DNA of 64,000 nucleotides from Breviolum minutum Mf 1.05b.01. Its lineage: Eukaryota > Sar > Dinophyceae > Suessiales > Symbiodiniaceae. A program made the position numbers and the translations under genes. The notes under the pieces were generated by a model. The model was not told where the DNA came from, did no database searches, and worked only from the letters and a program-made list of their open reading frames with translations. Below, piece after piece: positions 54,627 through 63,337 of the stretch; the stretch's first letter is position 1; every line of letters starts with the position of its first letter. Location of the stretch: assembly GCA_000507305.1 (NCBI GenBank), contig DF240180.1, forward strand, positions 1 to 64,000, read 5' to 3'.

Positions 54627-54684
54627 GGGTTTCGGGTTTATAGGTTTACGGTTTACGGTTTATTTTCTAGGGTTTAGGGTTTGA
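54627..54684. repeat. Degenerate TTTAGGG-like repeat
   Basis: GGGTTTCGGGTTTATAGGTTTACGGTTTACGG, then CTAGGGTTTAGGGTTTG. The last part contains exact TTTAGGG units; the earlier part varies. It could be an interstitial relic of telomere-type sequence or simple drift. Confidence 0.6.
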
Positions 54685-54689
54685 TTGAA

Positions 54690-54795
54690 ATTCTGGTTGT
54701 TTACTTTAATAGGGATCCTTATTTCATGGTTTATTGCAATCCCCGCGTTTAACTGGGTAGGAATTTCATCCCCTATATTACCCCAAAAACAAAAC
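54690..54795 (+). mobile_element. Family H fragment
   Basis: TTCTGGTTGTTTACTTTAATAGGGATCCTTATTTCATGG, ATTGCAATCCCCGCGTTTAACTGGGTAGG: family H order without terminal repeats. Confidence 0.5.
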
Positions 54796-55175
54796 AGGGG
54801 CCCTTTTTTCAGGGCCAAAATGGCGGGGATATTTGAAAGGTAACGATCCTCGTGGAGATAAAAGGGGGAATAAATCCCATTTTGAGCCAGGAAACTCTTT
54901 GAGAAAAGCCTTCCTGGAAGGTTCGATAATTTTGACATGAATCTAAACCAAAGATCCAAAGAATATCTCAAGATATCTCAAGATATAGTACTCCCCCGAA
55001 AGCGAATATATAACATATCCTGAAAAATGCAGGGACGGGAAGATGAGCCTTTCCTTTTTGAAACGGTCCAAATTATAGCTCACGGATTCGTTCATGTTCG
55101 GAGGGGTTGAACAGATCTTCATTGGTTGGTTTTTTTTCCATCCAAAATACACACCTGAAAAATTCATACCACCTG
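54796..55175. other. Unique sequence with a lone F-type end
   Basis: GTACTCCCCCGAAAGCGAATATATAACATATCC near 54988 resembles a family F left half. Minus frames of about 100 codons have no motif. Confidence 0.4.
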
Positions 55176-55247
55176 GAAAGTAGATGGCGCATCTCTTATC
55201 ATGGCCCCTTACTAAGCCACCTTTTGGGAGTTGCGCCATCTACTTTC
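55176..55247. repeat. Short hairpin unit with perfect 16-bp arms
   Basis: GAAAGTAGATGGCGCA (55176-55191) and TGCGCCATCTACTTTC (55232-55247) are exact inverted arms. The interior CCCCTTACTAAGCCACCTTTTGGGAG resembles the core of family I, so new ends may have been fitted to an old core. Confidence 0.85.
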
Positions 55248-55414
55248 ACTATGGTGTACGTGGAAAATAAAATGAAGGTTTGGAAGTCGTAAGATGAGTT
55301 TCCTTTCAAATCTCGGTGATTTTTAAATTCAAAATCGATCTGGGCACGCTTGATCAGTGTTTTTTTAAGAACTATATATATCCTCTAGGATCAAGAAACA
55401 CATCCATGTATACA

Positions 55415-55526
55415 TACTGTTGATGGAAGAAATCCCAAACAACCACCTGGGATGTAAAAAACCTTGTAAATACTGGGGTAAAGTACAACCTCAACTGGTG
55501 CAGGATTTCTGAACCATCAACAGTAT
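55415..55526 (+). mobile_element. Family B element, copy 12
   Basis: CATACTGTTGATGGAAGAAATCC at the left, GGATTTCTGAACCATCAACAGTATG at the right. The core CCACCTGGGATGTAAAAAACC is shared with 60749. The two arms carry the two different subtypes (GAAGAAATCC and GGATTTCTGAACC). Confidence 0.9.
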
Positions 55527-55659
55527 GCATATTTAATTCGACCTAAATTGAGACTGGAAGGTAAGGCAAATGCAAGTAAAATATACCCATGGGTGGATGA
55601 TATAGGTATCGGCAAATCATGATACATCCAATCTGAGTATATCATGGTATCTAGCCAAA

Positions 55660-55745
55660 TGGAATGATATTTCACTAACCTAGATATCCCTGAAACAGCC
55701 GGGGTCCCTGGGACCCTTCCCAAAAAAGGCTACCAACCTTAGGGG
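55660..55745 (+). mobile_element. Possible family I fragment
   Basis: GATATTTCACTAACCTAGATATCCCTGAAACAGCC and CCCTTCCCAAAAAAGGCTACC. Only the first half is recognisable. Confidence 0.4.
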
Positions 55746-56337
55746 GTTACCCCGGGTTGCGCCGGGCGTATTGCTCCAAGCAGTAATCATGACCCCTCCC
55801 TTATACCTGGACCAACGAAACGAGCTACCCCTGGATATGCTGGGGAAATGTGAATGACAAGTATTGGATTAGTTACATTTTGAGTATGACAAGTGTTGGA
55901 TCCAATACTCATTCCAGCTGGAATACTCATCCACAATTAAATTTGGCATCTTTGATTGCAGTTCCAACTCCCCAAATTCCAGCTGAGTAGTGGCGACGCT
56001 CCTTGGCTCAATGGCTAGCTTTCGAATGGTTACACATCTTTGAAACTGGAATACTAAGCCCGCGGACCCATTTGAGGCATTGCAAAAAATGGGCGGAAAA
56101 CAACAAGCACAACGAACTTTTGAGACTATATGTATCTTATGTGATTTCCCAAAGACAAGCTCGAAATCATATTGTATCGGGTCTGTCCCTCAAAATGCAC
56201 CTTCGGTTCCAAGGGTCCATAGCAATCCAGATGCCCTTGAAACAGCTCGAGGAGAAAGACCTGGTCCCAAGATCACCCAAGATCAGAGGGAGGAAAAGGT
56301 CAAGGAGAAACATGTCCAAATTGGCAAAAGTCAACAA
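55746..56337. other. Unique sequence with two open frames ending at a family A element
   Basis: A 112-codon plus frame (56003-56341) and a 90-codon frame (56080-56352) both run into family A copy 17. The second has a hydrophilic, Lys/Glu-rich end. If either is an exon, the element begins just where an intron would. No family recognised. Confidence 0.35.
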
Positions 56338-56452
56338 CTAGTTGGTGGTTGAACCAACCCAGTTGAAAAATATGCTCCGTCAAAATGGGTTCATCTTCCC
56401 CAAATAGTGGTGAAAATAAAAAATCTTTGAGTTGCCACCACCCTGTCAACAA
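56330..56452 (+). mobile_element. Family A element, copy 17, with 8-bp target duplication
   Basis: The element proper is 56338-56444 (107 bp): CTAGTTGGTGGTTGAACCAACCC at the left, GAGTTGCCACCACCCT at the right. GTCAACAA stands immediately before (56330-56337) and after (56445-56452), an exact 8-bp direct repeat. This is the best evidence here that family A inserted by transposition. Confidence 0.9.
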
Positions 56453-56636
56453 ATGGTTTTGTTTTGATCAGATTCTGTCACAAATCATAATCATACTGCG
56501 GAAGTTATTGATTTCAAAATCACCAAACTCATATCCATAAATCGTCAAAACATACTGTTCAGTCTGGTGAAATCAATCGATGTAAAGCCATAGAAACAAT
56601 ATCTTGCACGCACCCAAAAAAAACATCAGCTACATT

Positions 56637-56751
56637 TACCCCCCGAAAATTAACATGTCACCTGAAAAGGGACTATTTTAAAAGGGAAATGAATTATCTT
56701 CCAACTTCCAACCATCTATTTTCAGCAGATAGGTTAGTTTCAGGGAGGGTA
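56637..56751 (+). mobile_element. Family F element, copy 9 (ACCTGAAAAG subtype)
   Basis: TACCCCCCGAAAATTAACATGTCACCTGAAAAGG at the left, GATAGGTTAGTTTCAGGGAGGGTA at the right, with GACTATTTTAAAAGGGAAATGAATTATCTT inside, as at 60496. Confidence 0.8.
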
Positions 56752-57584
56752 CATCAATTGTTCTCTACTCCACTCACCCCTTAGAGTTGCTACCCGAACC
56801 AAAAAAATCTCTGTTCCGTTCCCAGGCCTTGACTTCCGCTTCCCTTCGGATGGCTTCATCCAACGACTCGCTATGTTTCAACTCCTCCAACGGTTGGGAA
56901 GAGGAACTTTGAAAAAAAAACGTCCCACTTCAAAGATGATTCCACTCCCGAAGTTGAACAGTTTGCCCCATTGAGAAGTGAAAGTAATCTTGGGAAGGCA
57001 AAAAAATAACAAAGCCGCCCCTTGGGAAGAGAATTTATTTTTGAAAAAATACGGAGAAAAAAGCAGTTCAGTTTACCATGTCGAAAAAGGCCACCACATC
57101 CACCATTTAAAACACTACGACGCGTCATTCACGGCTTCCCACACGACCCTGCCTCGTGATCAGCAAAGCGCGCTCGCACAGCACGCCACAAAGGACAGGC
57201 CTCACGGTGTCACGCCATCGTGAGCTCAAAAAAAATATGACGACTCGGTGGCTTGGAGCAATTCGGTTGGATCACCAAAAACCATCAAGAGATGATTGAA
57301 GAAAAACAAAAAAAACATTTAAAAAAGCATCAAAAGGGGTTTTCGAATCATCATAAAACACGAGCCAAGTATCGTTAAAAACCCCCCCTTGCATGCCAAA
57401 CCCCCCCAGCAAAAATTTTGGATCAATCTGGGCGCGCAACTGAGATCTTAATAACAAGCCATGGAGCAGTGAACTGGAAACTGGGAATTGGGTATTACCA
57501 CTCGAAAAGAACGAGGCACAAAAAAAAATCCAGGCTATCGCAAAAAAAAACACAATTTACTGGTGCAGAGGAGCATCCATATAT
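56752..57584. other. Unique sequence
   Basis: Frames up to 93 codons, none recognised. Many A-runs. Confidence 0.45.
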
Positions 57585-57683
57585 AAATACCAGCACCTTC
57601 CAAGGGGTGCCAAATAAACCCTAAGGGATGGTTAATTGACACCCCTTAAAACCATTTGGCACCCTTTGGAAGGTCCAGGTATG
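57585..57683. mobile_element. Inverted-repeat element with GGCACC arms
   Basis: ATACCAGCACCTTCCAAGGGGTGCC at the left and GGCACCCTTTGGAAGGTCCAGGTAT at the right, with AAATAAACC...TTAAAACCATTT between. It is a single copy in this window but built like the MITE families. Confidence 0.8.
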
Positions 57684-57950
57684 TATGTTTATATATATAT
57701 ATATATGTTTGTATATACATACAGTACATATCCAAATATCATTGATTGGACATCGTCCAAGCTTGGATCATCAACTATCATCCAAACACGAACGGCTGGA
57801 ACCCACCAATTTTTGGGTCCGTTTCCAGGCGGTTAGTTTTCGGGGAAGTACCTCCAAGTATACATCCGAGATATGTTTCCTTTGTATATGTGTATATATA
57901 TAATACATATATATATATATATATGATATATATCGTATATTCTATATATT
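57684..57950. other. TATATA tracts and short sequence
   Basis: TA-rich runs at 57689-57706 and 57890-57950. A lone GGCGGTTAGTTTTCGGGGAAGTA near 57828 is an F-type right end. Confidence 0.6.
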
Positions 57951-58058
57951 ATTTGGTCAAATTATACTATTTCACCAACCCTTCCATAGGAGATTTCCCT
58001 TCCAAAAAATCTACCTTTTGAAGGGTTGAGGTTGTGTGAGGTCGCTATCATTTGACTA
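57951..58058 (+). mobile_element. Family I element, copy 4
   Basis: TTTGGTCAAATTATACTATTTCACCAACCC at the left, GTGTGAGGTCGCTATCATTTGACTA at the right. The core TTTCCCTTCCAAAAAATCTACC matches the 16634 and 16290 versions. Confidence 0.8.
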
Positions 58059-58204
58059 CAAAAAGCGGCCATCACAGCCATGTTTGTCGTGGCCTCAATA
58101 TTGAAGTCTGGCACCCACCAAGCCTGGCATCGCAAAGGTGATGCGCTTCAAATGAAGCGGAGGAAATGGGTTTGGAATGGGAACAACCATGGGCACAACC
58201 CGTA

Positions 58205-58262
58205 TTTTTGGTGGCTTATATAAAACCTTCATTTTTTCCATAGGGTTTTTTTGGGGTCCAAA
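58205..58262 (-). repeat. Low-copy repeat, inverted partner of 8.05 kb
   Basis: GGCTTATATAAAACCTTCATTTTTTCCATAGGG and TTGGGGTCCAAAGG are the reverse complement of the 8052-8118 segment with several changes. Confidence 0.55.
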
Positions 58263-58265
58263 GGA

Positions 58266-58396
58266 ATATAACTCTCGGAAACTAACAGCAAAAAAGCACC
58301 TGAAACACTGGGACTGGTTCAGATGAATTTTCTTTTGAGGCAAGCCGGCCTCTTGACAGATGCTATGTGTGCTATGTCTGTTAGTTTTGGGCCGTG
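58266..58396 (+). mobile_element. Possible family F element
   Basis: ACTCTCGGAAACTAACAGC at the left, ATGTCTGTTAGTTTTGGGC at the right, with CACCTGAAACACTGGGACTGG inside. The outer tips differ from consensus. Confidence 0.5.
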
Positions 58397-58787
58397 CACC
58401 AACCATGGCTATCATCGTGGCATATTCATTCAAATCCTACCTTTTAACCCCAAAAAATTGAAAAATTTAGGCCCTAGAATATGCCTTATTACCCCTACAA
58501 AATGAAGGTTGATCACAGACCAGAATTGACGTCCTCTGCGTTGCTCGGAGAAGAGATGGTGCCTGATTATTTCCATTCAATCTTTGATTTTAGTTGTGTA
58601 AAAGAAATGCAGTACATGTTATCTTTCAGACTTGCATGTTGCATGTAAGTTTCACATAAGACGAAGAGGCAGCTTGTATATCTTTGGGTGCAGCAGCCAT
58701 GTGGCATCGTTGCCGGAGGCTGACGCACAAAGCTGCGGCAAGCATCCAGGGCCCCCCAAAAAAACACACGCAAGGACCCTAAGAAAT
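58397..58787. other. Unique sequence with a short repeat
   Basis: TAGGCCCTAGAATATGCCTTATTACCCC (58469-58498) matches 47667-47696. No gene recognised. Confidence 0.45.
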
Positions 58788-58908
58788 TACCTCCCTGAAA
58801 CTAACAGAAACAACACCTGAAAATTGATGGTTAGAAGATTACTTTCCTCTTGGGAAGGCCTATTCTCGGGTGCTGTGTGCGGGTGCTAGGTTGGTTTCAG
58901 GGAGGGTA
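58788..58908 (+). mobile_element. Family F element, copy 10 (AAAATTGATGG subtype)
   Basis: TTACCTCCCTGAAACTAACAGAAAC at the left, GCTAGGTTGGTTTCAGGGAGGGTA at the right. The core CACCTGAAAATTGATGGTTAGAAGAT matches copy 2 at 9930. Confidence 0.85.
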
Positions 58909-59389
58909 TTATTCCCAATTTTTTCCAAAAAGTACGGTTCATTTGCCTACATGTATAGCTATAAATTGGGTCGTGCTAACACACAGCCCAAAAGTTGATA
59001 GTGAAGGTTCCTTGGGTTCCGTGCATACAAAATGAATAAATCATTTCCCCACTGTTACAAGGTTTTGGCAACCCACAAGGTAACATAACGCCCTACATTG
59101 AGCACTACGAGGCCGAGGCCTCCAAGTCTTCTGCATAACCTTCCTTTGCTGCCCTCCATACGTGCTGCTGCCGTCGGCGCCGCGGCAGGCCCTCATCAGC
59201 GCAACTGGACACCAAGGCGTTCAGCGAGAGGCCGGGCACTTCAATAGTGTGGATGAGACCTCACAAATTTCTCTCCAGGGATCTCCCAAGGAGGTGGGTC
59301 CCTTCAATCCCAATGTCCGTGGGACCCATACAATTTTCCCATATATCCTTCAAGGGATTCGACAATTGAGAGTGGGAGTTAGGGAGTCA
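58909..59389. other. Unique sequence
   Basis: GGTGGGTCCC...GTGGGACCCATACAA (59291-59335) is related to 31377-31470. A 78-codon plus frame (59162-59398) starts in GC-rich sequence but has no recognised motif. Confidence 0.4.
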
Positions 59390-59499
59390 TACTGTTGATG
59401 GCTCAGAAATCCTGCACCAGTTGATAGGTAGTTCATCCCATTATTTACATGGTTTTTACATCCCAGGTGGTTGTTTGGGATTTTTTCCATCAACAGTAT
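59390..59499 (-). mobile_element. Family B element, copy 13
   Basis: ATACTGTTGATGGCTCAGAAATCC at the left, GGATTTTTTCCATCAACAGTAT at the right. The core TAGTTCATCCCATTATTTACATGG, TTTACATCCCAGGTGG is in reverse orientation. Confidence 0.9.
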
Positions 59500-59617
59500 G
59501 GATGGCTGGGGGTTCCCCATGTTGTTGGGGGTCCCTGGTCAAAATGGTGATGGGTTCACCCTCCAATGACTGGGTCGGTTGGGCAAGGTGGTTTTAGGTT
59601 GGTGATTATTCTAGGCA

Positions 59618-59710
59618 TACTGTGGATGGTTCAGAAATCCGGCTATGTAACCTCTTGATAAGGAGAACCTACCACTTATCTACAGTGGTTTATACATCTC
59701 AGGCGGTGTT
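59618..59710 (-). mobile_element. Family B element, copy 14 (right end lost)
   Basis: ATACTGTGGATGGTTCAGAAATCC at the left, TTATACATCTCAGGCGGTG before the truncation. It is the second B copy within 250 bp. Confidence 0.65.
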
Positions 59711-59964
59711 GGTTGGCGGTTTAGATTGGTTGGTTGGTGTTTTCACGTCTTATTCGGACATTTCCGCAGGTATTTAACATCCATTAGGGAAGGGATTTTT
59801 AGGCCAGTAAGCCACCAACATGAACCAATCATTGGATGAATGGTTCAAAAATTTGGCTATAGTCACTACCTATCCCCGGGCCTTTTTGGCTGAATCCCAA
59901 CGGAAAAAAAATTGAGATTTCCCTAATTACCTGATCTGTTCAAAAGATTTCTCATCTGCTTAAC

Positions 59965-60071
59965 TACACCCTGGAAGATTAACGGCTGGAACCTACAAAT
60001 CACCAATTTAGAAATGAAAATGATCTTTCAAACCTCCATGATTATGTTCCATGTTAATCTTCAGGGGTGTA
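59965..60071 (+). mobile_element. Family F element, copy 11 (diverged)
   Basis: TACACCCTGGAAGATTAACGGCTGG at the left, CATGTTAATCTTCAGGGGTGTA at the right. The arms are well paired but the core is different from other F copies. Confidence 0.7.
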
Positions 60072-60147
60072 TACAAAATGGTTGAATTCCTTTCTCCATG
60101 CCGTGTCACGAAATGTAAGCACGACCCAAACCCCGAAAAAGTTCTGC

Positions 60148-60272
60148 TACTTGGATGTTACGTTGAAAGTTAGGATCAATGGGTTATTTCACCTACTTCT
60201 AAATGGGGTATATTGGGGTTATAACACAGTTCCTAACCATTAATCCTAATTTCCAACGTGACATCCAAGTAG
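60148..60272 (-). mobile_element. Family C element, copy 5
   Basis: CTACTTGGATGTTACGTTGAAAG at the left, TTTCCAACGTGACATCCAAGTAG at the right. The core AATGGGGTATATTGGGGTTATAAC is close to copy 1. Both arms share the ACGTTG/CAACGT change, as if the arms had been corrected against each other. Confidence 0.85.
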
Positions 60273-61082
60273 GTAGCAATTTGACCATGGGCAATCACCA
60301 AACTGCAACACTCGGAGGCTCAAAATAAATGACTTTGAAAATTCCTCATTTCTTTTCCTTAAAAAAAAAAGGCCTCTTTTTTCTCGAGAAATTTGGGGGG
60401 TCCATGTATCCGGAGCCATTCCTGGTAGTGACTGGCATCCTGGTTGGCGTGGTATAAATCCAAGGTATCGTATGTTTATTTCAACCATCTTGACATAACC
60501 CCGAAAGTGAACGAATGTCACTTGGAAAGGGACCATCTCAAAAGGAAATGAATCATCTTTCAGTCCCAGGGATATGTTAGTTTTCGGGGCGAATAAAACA
60601 TCAAAAGACTGGACGTCAAATAGATCATATCGGAATTTCAACCATGCCAAATGGTGAATCAACACTGATTGAAGTGTGTAAAAAACAGTTACTTGGCCAT
60701 GCCTCGGGGTTTTTGTGTGTCCAAAAAAAGCCCGCAAGATTTCCGTGATACTGTTGATGGAAGAAATCCTAAACAACCACCTGGGATGTAAAAAACCTTG
60801 TAAATGATGGGAGTAGACCACCTGTCGACTGGTGCAGTATTGAAGTCTTGCTAGGTTCATTTTGCACGGAAAATTTAGCGAAGCATGGGCGCCACGCAGC
60901 GTTTGCGGCGCGACGCGGCGAGCCAAAAATCGTGGCAACTTGGCTTGATTTGTGCGTTTGCGGGGCGGCGGGCGCGAAAACGCTAAGTACCGAAGAAAAA
61001 GGCTAAAATAAAAAATTCGCGAGAGTTTTTGCCTTCTTTTACGCATAAAAAACCACCCCGTAGGGTGGTCAAATTTTGTCAT
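60246..61082 (-). CDS. 278-codon minus-strand open frame, doubtful
   Basis: This is the longest uninterrupted frame in the window. It starts in the array's conserved segment (near the hairpin at 61052), crosses the truncated family B copy and family F copy 12, and ends inside family C copy 5. Because it is built from parts of four unrelated repeats and has no recognisable domain, I do not believe it encodes a conserved protein. The residue composition is basic and aromatic in patches. It could be transcribed, but nothing here shows that. Confidence 0.12.
   Translation of the reverse strand: MTKFDHPTGWFFMRKRRQKLSRIFYFSLFLRYLAFSRPPPRKRTNQAKLPRFLARRVAPQTLRGAHASLNFPCKMNLARLQYCTSRQVVYSHHLQGFLHPRWLFRISSINSITEILRAFFGHTKTPRHGQVTVFYTLQSVLIHHLAWLKFRYDLFDVQSFDVLFAPKTNISLGLKDDSFPFEMVPFQVTFVHFRGYVKMVEINIRYLGFIPRQPGCQSLPGMAPDTWTPQISREKRGLFFLRKRNEEFSKSFILSLRVLQFGDCPWSNCYLLGCHVGN
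60496..60591 (+). mobile_element. Family F element, copy 12 (ACCTGAAAAG subtype)
   Basis: AACCCCGAAAGTGAACGAATGTCAC at the left, GATATGTTAGTTTTCGGGGCG at the right, core GGACCATCTCAAAAGGAAATGAATCATCTT. Confidence 0.75.
60749..60840 (+). mobile_element. Family B element, copy 15 (right end lost at array edge)
   Basis: ATACTGTTGATGGAAGAAATCC, CCACCTGGGATGTAAAAAACC and GTAAATGATGGGAGTAGACC, then GGTGCAGTATTGAAG. The right arm is cut where the GC-rich array starts, which places a breakpoint near 60836. Confidence 0.8.
61052..61069. other. Array hairpin, first copy
   Basis: ACCACCC and GGGTGGT flank CGTA. It is followed by TCAAATTTTGTCATCTAC. The second copy (62240-62255) keeps the stem with compensating changes. 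Confidence 0.85.
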
Positions 61083-61352
61083 CTACTTTTGTTTGTTCCC
61101 TTGATGTCTTCTCTTTGCTTTTCATTGCAACTAAACTTACCTTGACATTGACTGCGGTTCGTTCCTGCACTTCTTCAGCAACAAGACAAAACACATGGAA
61201 ACGAACAGCTTCTGGCTTCTCATGTCCGAGGTCGGCGCCACAGGTGGTGTCTCGAAAGATCGTTGCCTTAAAGGTCGTTGTGACGGGGTGGTTTTTGAAT
61301 GGCGCACACTTCTGAGTTCAGAACTCGTTGGGGTTCGGATGCTGTCTGTCCC

Positions 61353-62051
61353 TCACTGCGAGCCAGAGTGGCGTTCGAACGCTGACTGAATCTGGTGACT
61401 CGGGTTGGAAGACCCACTTTTCAGTGTTTTGATGACCAAGTCTTGAACTTTGAAGCAAATATGTTGTTTTGACTTATTTAGACGGGTTCGCGGCGTGTCT
61501 TCGCGTCGGCTGCGTTCGCGGCTTGTCTTCGGAACCTTCTTATTCCAAGGTTTGTCGTCGGAACCTTCGTCCTCCAAGGCGGCGCCGCGAAAGTTTCGGA
61601 GGCAGAAATTTTTGCGAGGCATCGGCGCTACGCAGCGTTCGGGTTGCGGCGTGGAAGGCCCAAAATTGTGGCAAGGCCGTCGCATTAGCGGGTTGTCTTT
61701 GGAGGTCGCTTCCGCCAACTTGTGCCGCGAAAATTTGGGAAGCAGAAATTTTAGCGAAACGTAGGCGCCACGCAGCCTCTCGCTTGCGACGCGGGGGGGC
61801 CAAAAATTGTGGTACGTTGGCTCCATTCGCGGTTTGCCGTTGGAACCTGCTTCTTCCAAGGTTTGCCTTTGGAACCTTCTTCTTCCAAGGTTGCGCCGCG
61901 AAAATTTTGGATGCAGGAATTTGTGCGAAGCATAGGCGCCACGCAGCGTTTCGATCACACCGCGGGAGGCCCAAAATTGTAGCAAGTCCGTTGCATTAAA
62001 TCTTCGGAACTTGCTTCCGCCAACTTGGGCCGCGAACATTTTGCGAACCAA
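61353..62051 (-). CDS. 232-codon minus-strand open frame in repeat array, doubtful
   Basis: The translation consists of four loose copies of a unit of about 45-57 residues rich in Arg, Lys, Pro and Ala, with recurring LRGAY, KFLxPKFSR and NFGP-like motifs. This follows directly from the DNA sub-repeats, whose spacings (140, 172 and 134 bp) are not all multiples of three. An overlapping frame (61540-61974) reads the same units in another phase. A real repetitive protein is possible but a satellite is simpler. Confidence 0.2.
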   Translation of the reverse strand: MVRKMFAAQVGGSKFRRFNATDLLQFWASRGVIETLRGAYASHKFLHPKFSRRNLGRRRFQRQTLEEAGSNGKPRMEPTYHNFWPPRVASERLRGAYVSLKFLLPKFSRHKLAEATSKDNPLMRRPCHNFGPSTPQPERCVAPMPRKNFCLRNFRGAALEDEGSDDKPWNKKVPKTSRERSRREDTPRTRLNKSKQHICFKVQDLVIKTLKSGSSNPSHQIQSAFERHSGSQ

Positions 62052-62239
62052 AATTTAAGAACGCATAGGCGCCACACAGCGATTCGCTTGCCGCGCGGGG
62101 TGGCGACGGCGCGGGCGTCGCGATATAGCGCTCGGGATTCGTTGCGTTCGCGGGGCGTGGGGCGCGAAAGCCTTAAGTACCGAAAAAAAGGGCAAAAAAA
62201 AAAATTGCGAGAGTTTCCCCTTGTTTTTACCTATAAAAA

Positions 62240-62255
62240 CCACCCCGTGGGGTGG
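62240..62255. other. Array hairpin, second copy
   Basis: CCACCCC and GGGGTGG flank GT. The changed loop bases (CGTA to GT, with an extra C:G pair) preserve the stem. CTGTCAATCTACTTTT follows, as in the first copy. Confidence 0.85.
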
Positions 62256-62960
62256 CGTTATTCTGTCAATCTACTTTTCGTTCTTTTCCGTTCCTTCCTT
62301 TGGGGGTTTCACTTTGCAACTAAACTCTCCTTCAACAAGCTGATGCGTCTTCAAGTGGTGTTACTGCAACTACCTTTCTGACATGTTGACTCTTTTTGTG
62401 GTGAGGCCGGGACGACAAAAGATGGCGGCTTTGCGGCGCCTGATCGGAGCGTTTTCCCGTGTGTCTCAAGGAGAACTATGTCACCTTTGTTCTAAGACGC
62501 CTGCGTCACGCGCGTCTCCGAATCCGGACTGGCTGGCTTGAGGCCCAAAATGCGGCAAAGCCACGGAATTAATGGGCCGTCCTGCCCCCTCCCCCAGTCA
62601 TGACTTGCAAACGTTCGCTACCACATCACTGACTCCACTGCGAAAACTGGGACAACTCTAGAGACAATTTGGCGAGGGTTCTGCCTTCTGTGGTTCGAAA
62701 AAGACGTAAGAATTTTGTCTACTTCGACCTTTTCCAACTTTCACATTTCAACCATCACATTTTTCAGTTCGTGAAGACCTTACCAAAAAGGGAAACTGAA
62801 AATTTCGCGGGCGTTTTGCCTTGTTTCAAGCTGACATATCTTTGCTTGTCACATCAATTTTTGCTGGGAAAGCTTGCTTGGGGGCTTTCATATACTCATG
62901 GCAACACCCCCTGTGCGACAACTAGTGGGTGGTGGCGACGAAAATCGGATGTCACTCTTC

Positions 62961-63228
62961 CGTAGGGCCGCCATTTTCAATACAAAGAAAAACGTAAGCA
63001 AGAAGTCATACGGATTGTCATCTACTGCGTATGACGCATAATGGGCACACCGCACGAGCCTAAGTGGGGCAATGATGGCCCGATGAGCCACTTAGGTTCA
63101 CCAAGGTCTGAGACAAGGTACCACCTACTCTGTTCAATCATTTTTGGAGCCCAATGTTCACAGGTAACAGGGTGGGAATGAACTTTAACACCGAAGACTG
63201 TGGTGGCCATTGGTCCTCCAACAGGACA
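62961..63228. other. Right flank of the array
   Basis: ATTGTCATCTACTGCG near 63016 echoes the GTCATCTACTTTT that follows the array hairpin. The remainder holds the 3' part of an open minus-strand frame (63022-63381) discussed with the family E copy. Confidence 0.45.
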
Positions 63229-63337
63229 CGAGTTACGGTACCGGAACGCGTTCAGATATCCATCTCCAAAGGGTACTTTTGAGTTGATGATTTTCCGAAC
63301 TTCCCGTTTGGTGGGATATGTATCCGTTCCCTGGAAA
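63229..63337 (-). mobile_element. Family E element, copy 6 (reversed, diverged)
   Basis: ACCGGAACGCGTTCAGATATCC at the left; GTGGGATATGTATCCGTTCCCTGG at the right. The core GGGTACTTTTGAGTTGATGATTTTCC is the complement of the GGAAAATCATCTTCAAAAGTGCC core. It lies inside open frames on both strands (63022-63381 minus, 63200-63712 plus), which argues that those frames are chance or contain an absorbed element. Confidence 0.75.

Larger units (their letters stand above)
60850..62960. repeat. GC-rich array of diverged long repeats
   Basis: A segment around 60870-61140 recurs at about 62070-62350 (offset close to 1.19 kb). It includes GGGCGCGAAA, TTAAGTACCGAA/CTAAGTACCGAA, GCGAGAGTTT, TATAAAAACCACCCCGT, ATCTACTTTT and TTGCAACTAAACT. 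Between them, sub-repeats starting GCCGCGAAA lie at 61583, 61723, 61895 and 62029, each followed by GCAGAAATTT-like and GGCGCCACGCAGC-like blocks. Weaker pieces of the long unit appear at 62670-62735 and 62808-62835. The array is much richer in CG than the rest of the window. Confidence 0.85.

Noticed and set aside
55990-56065. Possible tRNA start around CTTGGCTCAATGGCTAGC
   Set aside because: No B box (GGTTCGAATCC type) follows at the right distance, and no cloverleaf can be drawn.
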